Part shown: positions 1 through 8,596 of the stretch, piece after piece
How the letters are laid out: the number at the start of each line of letters is the position of its first letter
Position numbering within the stretch: the stretch's first letter is position 1
NCBI GenBank assembly: GCA_900315565.1
Contig: OMZS01000026.1
Location: forward strand, 21,181-85,180
DNA from: an uncultured Prevotellaceae bacterium
GTDB taxonomy: Bacteria; Bacteroidota; Bacteroidia; Bacteroidales; Bacteroidaceae
Direction: 5' to 3'
DNA length: 64,000 nucleotides
The notes under the pieces: model-generated
Told to the model about the DNA's origin: nothing
Database searches by the model: none
Seen by the model: only the letters and a program-made list of their open reading frames with translations
Translations under genes and position numbers: made by a program

Positions 1-1
1 A

Positions 2-856
2 CTGACCCATCGGTTCAAGGGGCGCCGTGAGGGAGGCTTTGTCATGACTTATGCCACATTAGGTAGCATCGTGAAATATCCTTTTTCGTCGGCTGTAGCT
101 GGAGACAAAGGCAAGTTCGGCTTTTTCGCTACAGAGGAGGACACATACAAGAGAATTGCCGATGAAATGGGCATTCTTTGTTTCTCAGAACCAGGCCAAC
201 CATTACGTTATGCGCGTCACCCTTTAGTGTGGCTGGTCGAGGCTGCCGACGACATCTGTTATGAGATTATGGACATTGAGGACTCTCACAAACTGAAGAT
301 TCTCTCGTTCGAAGAAACATCTGGCATGCTACTCAGTTTCTTCAGCGAGGAGCAAAAGCAGAAAATCTGCCAACGCATCATCGACGAGAACATTACTGAC
401 AACAATGAGAAAGTGATTTACATGCGAGCCAGTGTCATCGGACTCCTAGAACGCGAGTGTGTAGAGGCTTTTGTACAACACGAAGAGGAGATTCTTAATG
501 GCACACTCACAGGAAGCCTTATCGACCATATCAGTCCGCGGCTTCGCGACGCTTACAAAGCATGTGTAAAAATGAGCGTTAAAAAGATTTACAACAGCAA
601 ACCAGTGCTTGACGTAGAGCTGTCGGGCTACAAAATCATCGAAACACTCATGGACAGCCTCATTCAGGCGGCAGTCTTTCCTGAGAAATTCCACTCAAAA
701 CAACTCATTGGCCGAGTTAGCAGCCAATACCACATCGACTCGCCCGACTTGGAGACACGCATCATGGCCATGATTGATTTTATCAGTGGTATGACCGATG
801 TCTATGCACTCGACATTTACCAGAAAATCAATGGTATATCGTTGCCCATTGTCTGA
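2..856 (+). CDS. dgt: dGTP triphosphohydrolase, C-terminal part (5' end outside window)
   Basis: The reading frame is open from the first bases, so the gene enters from the left edge; the first internal ATG at 44 is not the true start. The translated part (about 285 residues) holds the dGTPase signatures LTHRF..., FVMTYATLGSIVKYPFSS and RHPLVWLVEAADDICYEIMDIED. The Asp of the AADDI segment belongs to the HD metal site; the HxxxHD residues lie upstream of the window. Family members hydrolyse dGTP to deoxyguanosine and triphosphate in the cytosol and so influence dNTP pools. The gene converges on the acyltransferase gene that follows, with only about 14 bp between the stops and no obvious terminator. 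Family assignment is firm; substrate preference is inferred. Confidence 0.9.
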   Translation: MTHRFKGRREGGFVMTYATLGSIVKYPFSSAVAGDKGKFGFFATEEDTYKRIADEMGILCFSEPGQPLRYARHPLVWLVEAADDICYEIMDIEDSHKLKILSFEETSGMLLSFFSEEQKQKICQRIIDENITDNNEKVIYMRASVIGLLERECVEAFVQHEEEILNGTLTGSLIDHISPRLRDAYKACVKMSVKKIYNSKPVLDVELSGYKIIETLMDSLIQAAVFPEKFHSKQLIGRVSSQYHIDSPDLETRIMAMIDFISGMTDVYALDIYQKINGISLPIV

Positions 857-870
857 GGCTTTCCAGCCCC

Positions 871-1875
871 CTACTCTTCTGCTATAATTCCTTCTTTGTA
901 AATCACCTTGTTGGCACCCGATGTAATATGAAGAGCATTGGGATGCTGGCGAATGAAACTGTCAATGTGGCGTACGCGCTTTTCTTGTAATATCTCGTCA
1001 ACGGCAATCAAAATGCCCGTTTCCTCCACGTCGCCAAAACCATAGTTAATGGCTGTTCCAAAGAGTTTCATCGTGGGCGAAAGGTTCATGTAGGCGTTCA
1101 CCAGCGGCGGAATGTTGAAGCCCAGGCGGCGTATCTCGCGATTCAAAATCCGGTAGTCTTTCCTAAAGTCATTTTCACAGAAAAGAGCTTCCAATTCTTT
1201 CTCGTCAGTTTCTATTTTAAGCGGTTTCATCGGGATAATCAGGTTCTCCTTATCGTCAAAATGCTTCTTCAGGAAATAAAGAATCATGTCGCGCCCCTTG
1301 CGGACGTAAGAGGGATACATGGTCATTTTCCCGAAGAAATATTTCACGTTGGGCTTAATGACGGTGAGAGCACCAAGTCCGTCCCAAAGGTTGTCGAGCG
1401 CAAAAAGACTTTTGGCTCCCATACGCGAGCTCTGGTAAGGCAGCGACACGAAAGAGCGTCCCAGCTCAATGGTTCGGGGCATGTACTCTTCGATAAACTT
1501 TTTTGAGAAATGGAACATGTGGCTGGTGGCCAATATAGGCTGTCCGTTGTCATCAATTTTCCAGTCGGTACCCGCCAGGTAGCGGTATCCTCCAATAATT
1601 TCCTCTGCCTCCGGATTCCACACAATGAGTTGCTTGTAGCAATTCTCACAAGTGTCAAACTCGTCAATATCCACCTCCTTGCCAGTGCCGCCGCCCGCCT
1701 CGCGGAAAGCTATTTCGCGCAGACGGCCAATTTCTAACATCACGTTGGGTGCTTCATGCGCCGTGACGACATAAATCTCATTGTTGCTTTTGTTCGTCAT
1801 GCGCATTTGACGCTCTGGTGTCAGCTCGCTTTTCAGCAGCTCTTTGCTCACTGGCTGAATAATCTCTTGTTCCAT
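871..1875 (-). CDS. glsB: GNAT-type N-acyltransferase, glycine-lipid GlsB-like
   Basis: The 334-residue protein is related to OlsB/hemolysin-type GNAT acyltransferases: it has the segments EIGRLREIAFREAGGGTG, ELGRSFVSLPYQSSRMGA and LFGTAINYGFGD. No signal peptide or membrane segment is visible. It is followed on the same strand after 48 bp by a PlsC-type acyltransferase, which is the glsB-glsA arrangement known in Bacteroides thetaiotaomicron. There GlsB attaches a 3-hydroxy fatty acid to the amino group of glycine, the first step of glycine (amino-acid) lipid synthesis. The function here rests on family resemblance and gene order. The order is reversed to transcription: the glsA-like gene comes first in the transcript, then this one. 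Confidence 0.8.
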   Translation of the reverse strand: MEQEIIQPVSKELLKSELTPERQMRMTNKSNNEIYVVTAHEAPNVMLEIGRLREIAFREAGGGTGKEVDIDEFDTCENCYKQLIVWNPEAEEIIGGYRYLAGTDWKIDDNGQPILATSHMFHFSKKFIEEYMPRTIELGRSFVSLPYQSSRMGAKSLFALDNLWDGLGALTVIKPNVKYFFGKMTMYPSYVRKGRDMILYFLKKHFDDKENLIIPMKPLKIETDEKELEALFCENDFRKDYRILNREIRRLGFNIPPLVNAYMNLSPTMKLFGTAINYGFGDVEETGILIAVDEILQEKRVRHIDSFIRQHPNALHITSGANKVIYKEGIIAEE

Positions 1876-1923
1876 CTTCTATGTTTGCTGTTTTTATTCT
1901 TATTGGGGGAGGTATGAATTCTT

Positions 1924-2739
1924 TTACAACTTATAGACTTCTTCTTTTACGAAATTCGCCCATTCCAACGGAGTTTTCTGTTTGTCGAATGTTTGCCAGG
2001 GTATGGGCTTGCCAATTCTCACATGGAATGTCTTGCCCACGTTTTTATACATTTCATCTACCAGAAAAAGCATGGCCAGATTGAATGGCAGATGCTTGTC
2101 GCTGAAATTGGCCAGCCGGTAGAAAAAATTCGAGTTATGTCCGTCAAAATGAATGGGCACTACGTCGCGGTGGGTCTGAACACTTTTCGTAATAAACGTT
2201 TTTGTCCAAGGCAAGTCTTTTATCTCACCGTCTTGCTTTCTCGAGCAGATGCCTGCCGGGAACATGAGCATGTGGTTCTGACTGGTAAAACCAGCCTGCA
2301 CCATGGCCGGAAAATCGCGACTCTGTTTGCCTGTTTTGTTAATGGGAATACAGAGAGGGGCTAATCCGGGCAGATTCATCAGAATGTCGTTCACCAGATA
2401 GCGGAAGTTCCCGTCGTAATGGTTGCCGATAACTGCTCCCAAAGCCACCCCGTCGATTCCACCCAGCGGATGGTTGCTAACAAAAGTGTAGAGCCGGCCA
2501 TCATTTTTGTCGGGCAGATTCTCGGTTCCTTCTACACGCAAGTCCATTTCAAGGTATTTCACGCAAGAGTTGAGCCACTCCACGCCTTTCTCGTCGCGGT
2601 GCTCCCAAAGGAAAGCGTTCACTTGGTCCTGATGCACTAAGCGTTTGAGCCATCCTGTGGGTACAAAGCGAGCTTTCTTTCCAATTTTGCTGGCCAGAAT
2701 GTCATCAACGTCAACGGTCTTCTGTGTGATTTTTTCCAT
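1924..2739 (-). CDS. glsA: PlsC-family O-acyltransferase, glycine-lipid GlsA-like
   Basis: A 1-acylglycerol-3-phosphate acyltransferase-like protein of 271 residues. The acyltransferase motif appears as NHPLGGID, with five rather than the usual four residues between His and Asp, followed by a MFPAGICSRK block in place of the common FPEGTRS. I chose the ATG at 2739 (MEKITQK) because the longer frame needs a GTG seven codons earlier. A promoter -7 element (TACTTTTG on the minus strand, 2776-2783) lies 37 bp upstream. In Bacteroides the homologous pair makes glycine lipids; this enzyme would add the second, O-linked acyl chain at the inner membrane. The role is inferred from the family and the neighbour at 871-1875. 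Confidence 0.8.
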   Translation of the reverse strand: MEKITQKTVDVDDILASKIGKKARFVPTGWLKRLVHQDQVNAFLWEHRDEKGVEWLNSCVKYLEMDLRVEGTENLPDKNDGRLYTFVSNHPLGGIDGVALGAVIGNHYDGNFRYLVNDILMNLPGLAPLCIPINKTGKQSRDFPAMVQAGFTSQNHMLMFPAGICSRKQDGEIKDLPWTKTFITKSVQTHRDVVPIHFDGHNSNFFYRLANFSDKHLPFNLAMLFLVDEMYKNVGKTFHVRIGKPIPWQTFDKQKTPLEWANFVKEEVYKL

Positions 2740-2816
2740 GCTCAAGTGTTTCAAGTTCACTCATCTATTAATTTGCAAAAGTAACGTTTCTTTTTCAAAA
2801 TCATTCCTATTTTACA

Positions 2817-2863
2817 AAAAAAGTTCAAAAACAAGTGCATTTTTCTTGTTTTTGAACTTTTTT
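2817..2863 (-). terminator. Rho-independent terminator after the HU-related/smalltalk unit
   Basis: A perfect 19-bp inverted repeat (arms 2817-2835 and 2845-2863, loop 9 nt) whose outer ends are A and T runs, so it can end transcription in both directions. It follows the smalltalk gene by about 80 bp and probably ends the HU-related transcript. Confidence 0.75.
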
Positions 2864-2945
2864 CATGTCATTCTGTGGCCAGCCCTTTCGTTTGTTTCTT
2901 GCCAGGCAAGGTAAAGTTTAGGGGTGTGGCCCTTTCAGCGTTTAC

Positions 2946-3038
2946 TTACATGCAGCTGGCTATTCCAAAGGTCGTTGCGATGGCCGTCAGGATAGTGATG
3001 ATCAGCTGCAACAGCATTTTCCACGTTTCGCGTTTCAT
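2946..3038 (-). CDS. Smalltalk protein (30 aa)
   Basis: A 30-residue protein too short for usual ORF cut-offs. It begins MKRETWKMLLQ, has a hydrophobic middle (LIITILTAIATTFGIA) and ends SCM. This matches the very short 'smalltalk' family found in Bacteroidales directly behind HU-related DNA-binding proteins, and the gene for such a protein lies 30 bp upstream here on the same strand. The sequence predicts one membrane-spanning helix. No function is known for the family. The conserved pairing with HU suggests co-transcription. Confidence 0.85.
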   Translation of the reverse strand: MKRETWKMLLQLIITILTAIATTFGIASCM

Positions 3039-3068
3039 TCTGGTAGCATTTTTAGTAGGCATACATCT

Positions 3069-3482
3069 TTATGCAGAAAGCTTGCCGTCATAGTCGTCCA
3101 TCTCCTTGATGGTGGCCACCTGCTTCAGAGCATTCGAACGGTAGTTGCCAGTGGCACGTGCGCGCAGCTTGTAACCGGTGATGTTCTCCTGTGCGCTGAA
3201 CTGCTCTGCACTCTCTGCACCGGTGCTCTTGATGCCGACGGAGAAGATGGCGAGGTCGTCAATCTTCACGGCGATGCCCTCAAGGGTCAGTTCCTGAATG
3301 CAGTCCACCATGTCGGTGAGCAGTCCCTTGATGACCCCACGCGAGAAAACGGTGTTGTGCTTTGACATGTGGCTGGCGAGTCCGTCGATGCCGATGGTCT
3401 GGTTCACTACGGCCTTGGCATACACCTTGCCGTCAGTCAGCTCGTTGTTCGAGCTTGCCTTGTACTTGCGATACTTCAACAT
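3069..3482 (-). CDS. HU-related DNA-binding protein
   Basis: A 137-residue member of the Bacteroidales HU-like family: MLKYRKYKASSNNEL at the N-terminus, the KIDDLAIFSVGIKS segment typical of the beta-arm region, and a variable tail. It is longer than classical HU (about 90 residues) because of the C-terminal extension (ITGYKLRARATGNYRSNALKQ...). It presumably binds and bends DNA as a nucleoid or accessory protein. A good promoter lies about 140 bp upstream (3624-3655), leaving a leader of roughly 130 nt. The smalltalk gene follows in the same transcript. Confidence 0.85.
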   Translation of the reverse strand: MLKYRKYKASSNNELTDGKVYAKAVVNQTIGIDGLASHMSKHNTVFSRGVIKGLLTDMVDCIQELTLEGIAVKIDDLAIFSVGIKSTGAESAEQFSAQENITGYKLRARATGNYRSNALKQVATIKEMDDYDGKLSA

Positions 3483-3623
3483 AATAGTAAGTTTTAGTTA
3501 GGTTTGTAATAGGGTTTAATTGTTCTCTGTGTCAATGTAGCGGTTTACTTTTTTTGATGTTTTTGTTTTTCACAGGCCTGTTTCATGTTTCTTTCATCAT
3601 TGTCAGTTCGCTTTTGACAAGTG

Positions 3624-3655
3624 CAAAGGTATAGCCACAAATCCTTTCCACCAAA
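3624..3655 (-). promoter_or_regulatory. Bacteroidetes promoter of the HU-related gene
   Basis: On the minus strand TTTG (3652-3655) is followed after 20 bp by TACCTTTG (3624-3631), matching TTTG-N19/20-TAnnTTTG. In the remaining gap up to 3852 I see only AT-rich sequence and a 16-mer (3709-3724) that recurs upstream of luxS at 16030-16045. Confidence 0.7.
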
Positions 3656-3852
3656 TTTTACGGCCTTTTCGCCCCGTTAATGGATGTTAACGGAGCGGAC
3701 GGAAATAAGAATCTCAGAATTTTTTCATACGCTTGTTTAGTTAAGTTTACTTAATTAATTTTCGGTTTCTTCAGTGCCTGTTCCCACTTACGCAAGACAG
3801 GCACTGTTGCAAAAGCCAATCCGTCACGACATACTTTCCGCCCATCACAGAT

Positions 3853-5961
3853 TTACTTACTATACTCAATGGTGCGCACTTGCTGCTGGTTGTTGGTTTG
3901 CTTGGCATTCACCTTTTCTCCTCCACTGAAATTCCAGCGCAGGGTTAAGCTGATGGTTTGGCAGGGTTCATGGTTGGCGTATCTGCTCTCGAATCCGTTG
4001 CCACTGATGTCGAGCACACGGTGGTGCCTAAGCAAAAGTCCTTCGGCGGATAGTGAAAGGCCTTTCCCGAAATCGTGGTCTATGCTGGCCCTTAGTTGCG
4101 ATACGCCGTGGTAGAGTCTGTTCGAGGCGCGGTAGGTGGGTTCCCAGTTGCCGCTCATTGTGGCCGATGTCTTCTTGGTCAGGCTGAAGTTGTGATTCAT
4201 GCTGAAGTATGTCCGTTTCTGCCACTTGTCGTAGAGTATTCCTCCCACCGTTTCGTTCTGGTTGGCCAGCAGAAAGCGTGCCATCAGGCTAGTTGTCCAC
4301 CAAGCCGTCAGTTTCTTTCTGAAATTAGCCGAGATGCCGGCAAATTTTGCGGTGAGCTCGTTGTTGCGTGGCTGCACCATTATGACTCCGTCGGCTCTGG
4401 TGGTCTGCTCATACACGCGGTTGTTGTAGTCCTGCTCGTAGTAGGCCGACAGCCTCAGCGTATTGTCGAAAAGCGACAAGGTTATCCCCACAGCATCTTC
4501 CGAGGGTGCTATCAGATTCGGGTTTCCCATGCTGCACTCGTTGTTGGCCACCCATAGGATGTTGGGGTTGAGCGTGGAATAGGGCAGCGCGCTGATGGCG
4601 TGGCGATAGTAGGCGCTCAGCTCGTGCTTTCCGTCTTTGTCGAGCGGTATAGATGCCTGTACCGTGGGGTTTATCGAGTTCTGGGTATTGGTCACGTCGG
4701 TTCCCTTCAGTCTGTCGGTGTATTCTATGCGGTTCATCTGCCAGTTCAGTCCTGCAGTCCATTTCAGTCTTTTTATCTTACCTTCCAGTGTGGCAAATGC
4801 CAGGGGGGTAAGTCCTTTGGCCCTTGTGTCTTCGGCCTCGCTGTTCAGCCGCTGGTTGCCTGAGAATGCGTTGTTGGTGGTGTTGTATTCTACCACTTGC
4901 TGCTGGACCGATGCTCCTATGCTTAGTGTCGGAGCATTCTGCTGTTCCGCCCTGCCCAGTCGCATCTGCAGCTTGGCCTCCAGTTCTGCCAGCGTGGTCC
5001 GTTCTTTCGTGTCGTAGTGTTCATCGCCGTCGTAGCAGGTGTTTTGTTTTTTCTGCTGGCTCAGCAGGTCGGCGTTCACTTCTATCCTCATCCCCCTGTC
5101 GGCAAGCTGGTTGATATATTGCAGCGTTCCCTGCACCAGGCTGCGCTTGGTGTCGTTGTCGAGCACATTGGGGGTGGTGCCATTCGTCAGAGTGCTCCTT
5201 TTCTGCTCATTGCCGTGGTAGAAGGTGCGCAGAGCACCGCCCAGCGTGCTGTGGCCGTCAATGTCGTAGGTGATGCTCAGCCTGTTGAAGGGCAGACTGA
5301 TGCTGTAGGTGTTTTCGGTTTGCTCGTCCGTCTTCTGGCCGTTGTTGTATAGATAGGAATTTGCTTCGGCCCCCTTTTGCCGTCCGCCGTACCAGTATAT
5401 GTTGTCGACGATGCTCCACCGTCCGCTCACGAAGTTGATCAGCGCGTAGGGCATCAGTGTGGTGCGTCCGTATTTCAGGTCTGTGTCGGTGGTCATTCTC
5501 AGGTTGCCATAGTGTCCGTTGTCCTTCGGTTTCCTCATGGTCAGCCTCAGGATGCCTCCCTTGTTGGTGGCATTATTACTGCTGCCTGCCACGTATTCCA
5601 CTTCTGCCGAGTTCAGCACGTCGGCAGGCAGTTTGAGTATGTCGTCGCTGCTAACCTTCATTCCGTTCAGGTAGAAAATACTTACCGGCTTTCCGTCGGT
5701 TTTCACCACTCCGTCTTCCACGCTGATGCCTGGCAGGAATCCCAGCAGCTGGCCCACCGTCTTTCCCTTGCAGAGCGGCTCGTCCTTCAGGTTGATGGTG
5801 TAGCCACGTGCCGAGTTGCGGATGCGGCTGGCCTGGATAGTTACTTCTTGAAGCTCCATCTCACGGAAAATACTGTCGGCTCTGGCTATGCTGTCAGTTT
5901 GCTGTGCAAAAGATGACACGGTGAAAAAGAGGAGAATCGGAAGAATGTGTTGTCTTTTCAT
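3853..5961 (-). CDS. TonB-dependent receptor / outer membrane beta-barrel family protein
   Basis: 702 residues with a signal peptide (MKRQHILPILLFFTVSSFAQ), then a plug domain of TonB-dependent receptors (residues about 40-145, LQEVTIQASRIRNSARGYTI... LPGISVEDG... FYLNGMKVSSDDILKLPADV) and a long barrel of alternating strands ending in an aromatic-rich C-terminal region. It lacks the N-terminal carboxypeptidase-like domain of SusC proteins and belongs with the 'outer membrane beta-barrel family' receptors. It starts 3 bp after the stop of a SPASM-domain remnant, so it may originally have been the exporter or receptor of a RiPP locus. Its substrate cannot be read from sequence. Confidence 0.8.
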   Translation of the reverse strand: MKRQHILPILLFFTVSSFAQQTDSIARADSIFREMELQEVTIQASRIRNSARGYTINLKDEPLCKGKTVGQLLGFLPGISVEDGVVKTDGKPVSIFYLNGMKVSSDDILKLPADVLNSAEVEYVAGSSNNATNKGGILRLTMRKPKDNGHYGNLRMTTDTDLKYGRTTLMPYALINFVSGRWSIVDNIYWYGGRQKGAEANSYLYNNGQKTDEQTENTYSISLPFNRLSITYDIDGHSTLGGALRTFYHGNEQKRSTLTNGTTPNVLDNDTKRSLVQGTLQYINQLADRGMRIEVNADLLSQQKKQNTCYDGDEHYDTKERTTLAELEAKLQMRLGRAEQQNAPTLSIGASVQQQVVEYNTTNNAFSGNQRLNSEAEDTRAKGLTPLAFATLEGKIKRLKWTAGLNWQMNRIEYTDRLKGTDVTNTQNSINPTVQASIPLDKDGKHELSAYYRHAISALPYSTLNPNILWVANNECSMGNPNLIAPSEDAVGITLSLFDNTLRLSAYYEQDYNNRVYEQTTRADGVIMVQPRNNELTAKFAGISANFRKKLTAWWTTSLMARFLLANQNETVGGILYDKWQKRTYFSMNHNFSLTKKTSATMSGNWEPTYRASNRLYHGVSQLRASIDHDFGKGLSLSAEGLLLRHHRVLDISGNGFESRYANHEPCQTISLTLRWNFSGGEKVNAKQTNNQQQVRTIEYSK

Positions 5962-5964
5962 GTA

Positions 5965-6412
5965 CTATTTCTTTATTCGTGGATATATATTATGCTCAAA
6001 ACATTTGTTTTTGTAAAACGTACTTTTTTCTTTTGTATTGTTCTTAGAGGGACATTCTGTTTCGCTTGTTTCCATTTTGTTTTGTGAGCAAACTCCACAA
6101 ATAGGGAGAATGCTGCAAGAATGACATACTTTTAACAACCTTTTCTTTTGTCTTTTTATAAATAGTTCGGATGTGACAATTTCCCCATTGCTTTTAATGA
6201 CCCCATCTCTGCTTCCTTGATCGAAATTTCTTGCCGTACAATGGAAAATATCTCCATCGTAGTTGATAACAATATTATCTGTATAATCTGCATAGCACCT
6301 CATTATGCGATATTCAGGATCATCAAGATTTGTGCGGAAAACTAATGATGATACATGACATGTTACAGGCGAAAAGCATGGAAATGAATAGGAAAAATGT
6401 TTTTACTTTCAT
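5965..6412 (-). pseudogene. Radical SAM/SPASM peptide maturase remnant fused to an unrelated 5' end
   Basis: The frame ending at 5965 encodes only the SPASM-type tail of a peptide maturase: DNIVINYDGDIFHCTARNF, then a Cys-rich knot CHSCSILPICGVCSQNKM...CP that would bind auxiliary iron-sulfur clusters. The radical SAM barrel with CxxxCxxC is absent. The frame is open upstream to 6402 but has no good start; an internal ATG at 6303 gives 112 residues. A well-placed promoter (6437-6468) instead leads into a different frame starting at 6412, MKVKTFFLFISMLFAC..., a signal-peptide-like stretch that stops after 29 codons at 6323. The simplest reading is a deletion that joined the 5' end of one gene to the 3' end of a maturase, out of frame. 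The residual product is probably non-functional. Confidence 0.65.
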
Positions 6413-6436
6413 AGTTAATTATCTTTTTGGTTTCTG

Positions 6437-6468
6437 CAAAATTAGGATTTCGTTTTGTTACTTCCAAA
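6437..6468 (-). promoter_or_regulatory. Bacteroidetes promoter facing the SPASM remnant
   Basis: On the minus strand TTTG (6465-6468), 20 bp, TAATTTTG (6437-6444). Transcription should start near 6430, about 18 nt before the ATG at 6412. Confidence 0.65.
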
Positions 6469-6543
6469 TTTTTTGGCACTTATTTTTCGGGGGCGTTGCA
6501 AAATTCGAATACAGCTTAACGCTCTGGTGTTCAATGTTTTAAA

Positions 6544-6561
6544 TATAGCTATATAGCTATA
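6544..6561. repeat. Perfect 18-bp palindrome, possible operator
   Basis: TATAGCTATATAGCTATA reads the same on both strands. It lies between two divergent promoters (6437-6468 and 6641-6672), where a dimeric regulator could bind. AT-rich palindromes also arise by chance, so the role is inferred. Confidence 0.4.
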
Positions 6562-6640
6562 ATGAAAGGTGAAGATGCAACGCTTAGGTTATTTGGCAAT
6601 TAAGAAAAAGATGGTGGAAAGATAAAATAGTTTAGAAAAA

Positions 6641-6672
6641 TTTGTATGTCCCGACAAAGATTGATAACTTTG
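6641..6672 (+). promoter_or_regulatory. Bacteroidetes promoter of the TPR-HTH gene
   Basis: TTTG (6641-6644), 20 bp, TAACTTTG (6665-6672), 27 bp before the ATG at 6699. The longer frame that begins at 6642 overlaps this promoter and is therefore not the real start. Confidence 0.75.
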
Positions 6673-6698
6673 CGAGGAAAAAGAATAGTTGCAGTTTT

Positions 6699-8318
6699 AT
6701 GAAAAGGTTTTTCTTGTTTTGGACTCTTTGCTCGAGCTTTGTTTTTTTATCGTCTTGCAGACACACTTCTGAATGCAGGAAACAGTTGGCGGAAGTAGAA
6801 CAAGTGATAGAACTGTATCCTGACAGTGCATGGAAGATGTTGCAGAAGATAGACTCGGCAAGTGTCGCTGATGGAGAAGAAAAGGCTGTATATAATCTGC
6901 TCATGACGGAGCTGAAATACCGTTATTATTTGCCCACTCCTAATGATTCTGTTATACGATATAGCTCCGATTTCTTTGCCGACAATGAAAATCCGCACTA
7001 TCAGGCCACAGCATATTATTATCATGGGTGTGTACTTCTGGAACTTGGAAAGCGTATGGAAGCAATGCAGATGATGAAAAAGGCAGAAGAAAGTTCGGGT
7101 AAGACTGATGACGAACTGTTGCGGAACAAAATCTATGAAAAACTATTCCACATGAATGTTAATACGAGTAATAGTTTGTTGGCGATGAAGTATGCAAGAT
7201 TGTTTTTAAAAAGCTCGGAGCAGTTGCGTGATACGTTATTGATTTGTAGGGCCTACGATGTCATTTCGCTTGAATTTACTCGCTACAATAATAAGGATAG
7301 CGTCAGGTTTTATAAAGATAAAAGCTGGCAACTGGCAGAGAAGGCAAATATAAAGTATGCGCAGTTGTTAGCAAACAAGGCAGAGGAACTGATAAATGAC
7401 AGCCTTTATGATGATGCAAGGGTTTTATTGGAAGAAGCTATAAGAATGGAACAACAGCCAGAATATGTCAAACTACTTGGAGATGTCTATAATCATAAAG
7501 GTGAAAACGAGAAAGCTTTTCTATGTTATAATAAGGTATTCGCATTTAATAATATAGGAAACAATATTATTGCCTATAAGGCTTTATCAAATCTGTATTT
7601 ACGGCAGCAGAACTACAAGGAGTCGAGGCGGATGCTGTGGATGGCTGATAGCCTGGTTTATGCGCAAAGCGAACAGGCACAGTCTATGCCGCTAACTATG
7701 TTACAGCAGGAGTATGATCAATCGATTGCCAGTCTGGCAGCCAGCCAGCGGCTAAACAGATGGCTGGCGGGTTTGTTGGTGCTAATTGTGTTGTTGGCCG
7801 TTGGAATCATTTTCTATCTGCTGAAGGTGAAGAAGCTGAAAAGTGTGTTAAGTGAGAATGTGCAGCGATATAATGAGACACTTCTTACGGTGAACCAGAT
7901 GGAGTCAGCTGAGAAACTGAACCAACAGAGAATCAGCGCACAGGAAAGCAGCATGGCCCAGATGAGCAGTGAACTTACAGATTTGAACAATTTGGTGGAT
8001 AGGCAAAGGAAAAGACTGGAACAGCAGCGTAAGGAGATGGCTCAAAGTCTTGGACGCGGAAAGGAACTGTTTGAGAAAGCCAAGCGCGGAGAACCATTCG
8101 CTAATTTCCAGTCAGCCGACGAACAAAGTTTCATAGACTATTATGCATTCTCCAACAGCGAACGCTTTGCTCGGCTGATGATGGTCTATGGAACCCCTAC
8201 ACGACGACTGGTCACCTTTCTAATATTGTGCGATATGGGACTGAGTGACAAGGAAATCCAGCAAGTTCTCCACATCAGTTCATCTACCATCCGCTCCTAT
8301 CGCTATCGTCTGAAGTAA
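6699..8318 (+). CDS. Membrane-anchored TPR lipoprotein with C-terminal HTH
   Basis: 539 residues from the ATG at 6699 (MKRFFLFWTLCSSFVFLSSC), giving a lipoprotein-type signal with the lipid Cys in LSSC. Tetratricopeptide-like helical repeats fill residues about 30-330. One transmembrane helix (WLAGLLVLIVLLAVGIIFYL, about residues 351-372) is followed by a coiled coil and a C-terminal helix-turn-helix of LuxR style (GLSDKEIQQVLHISSSTIRSYRYRLK). The layout implies a sensor outside the inner membrane and a DNA-binding end inside, although a lipid anchor and a transmembrane helix in one chain is odd. A second protein of the same plan is encoded at 44234-45940. The target is unknown; the nearest candidates are the divergent SPASM remnant and TonB receptor. 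Confidence 0.75.
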   Translation: MKRFFLFWTLCSSFVFLSSCRHTSECRKQLAEVEQVIELYPDSAWKMLQKIDSASVADGEEKAVYNLLMTELKYRYYLPTPNDSVIRYSSDFFADNENPHYQATAYYYHGCVLLELGKRMEAMQMMKKAEESSGKTDDELLRNKIYEKLFHMNVNTSNSLLAMKYARLFLKSSEQLRDTLLICRAYDVISLEFTRYNNKDSVRFYKDKSWQLAEKANIKYAQLLANKAEELINDSLYDDARVLLEEAIRMEQQPEYVKLLGDVYNHKGENEKAFLCYNKVFAFNNIGNNIIAYKALSNLYLRQQNYKESRRMLWMADSLVYAQSEQAQSMPLTMLQQEYDQSIASLAASQRLNRWLAGLLVLIVLLAVGIIFYLLKVKKLKSVLSENVQRYNETLLTVNQMESAEKLNQQRISAQESSMAQMSSELTDLNNLVDRQRKRLEQQRKEMAQSLGRGKELFEKAKRGEPFANFQSADEQSFIDYYAFSNSERFARLMMVYGTPTRRLVTFLILCDMGLSDKEIQQVLHISSSTIRSYRYRLK

Positions 8319-8596
8319 ATGATGTTTTTACACTAGTGTCCAAAGAAATATTGAATAGCCATCCTTGGCCATCATTTTCTGACTTTAATTTGAATTATCG
8401 ATTCGATTAAATAACTCGGACAAGGGTATCTTCTCAAAGAGAACCAACCCGATAGCTTGAAAGAAAATGAAAAGATTCTGTTCAATATGATACCCCGATG
8501 AATAACTATTCATGCCAAGGTTTTGAGTATAAATGTCGCGCCTACAAAGGCAAGTATTGCTGTTGCTTATATATAAAAAAGGAGAACCATTCTCGT

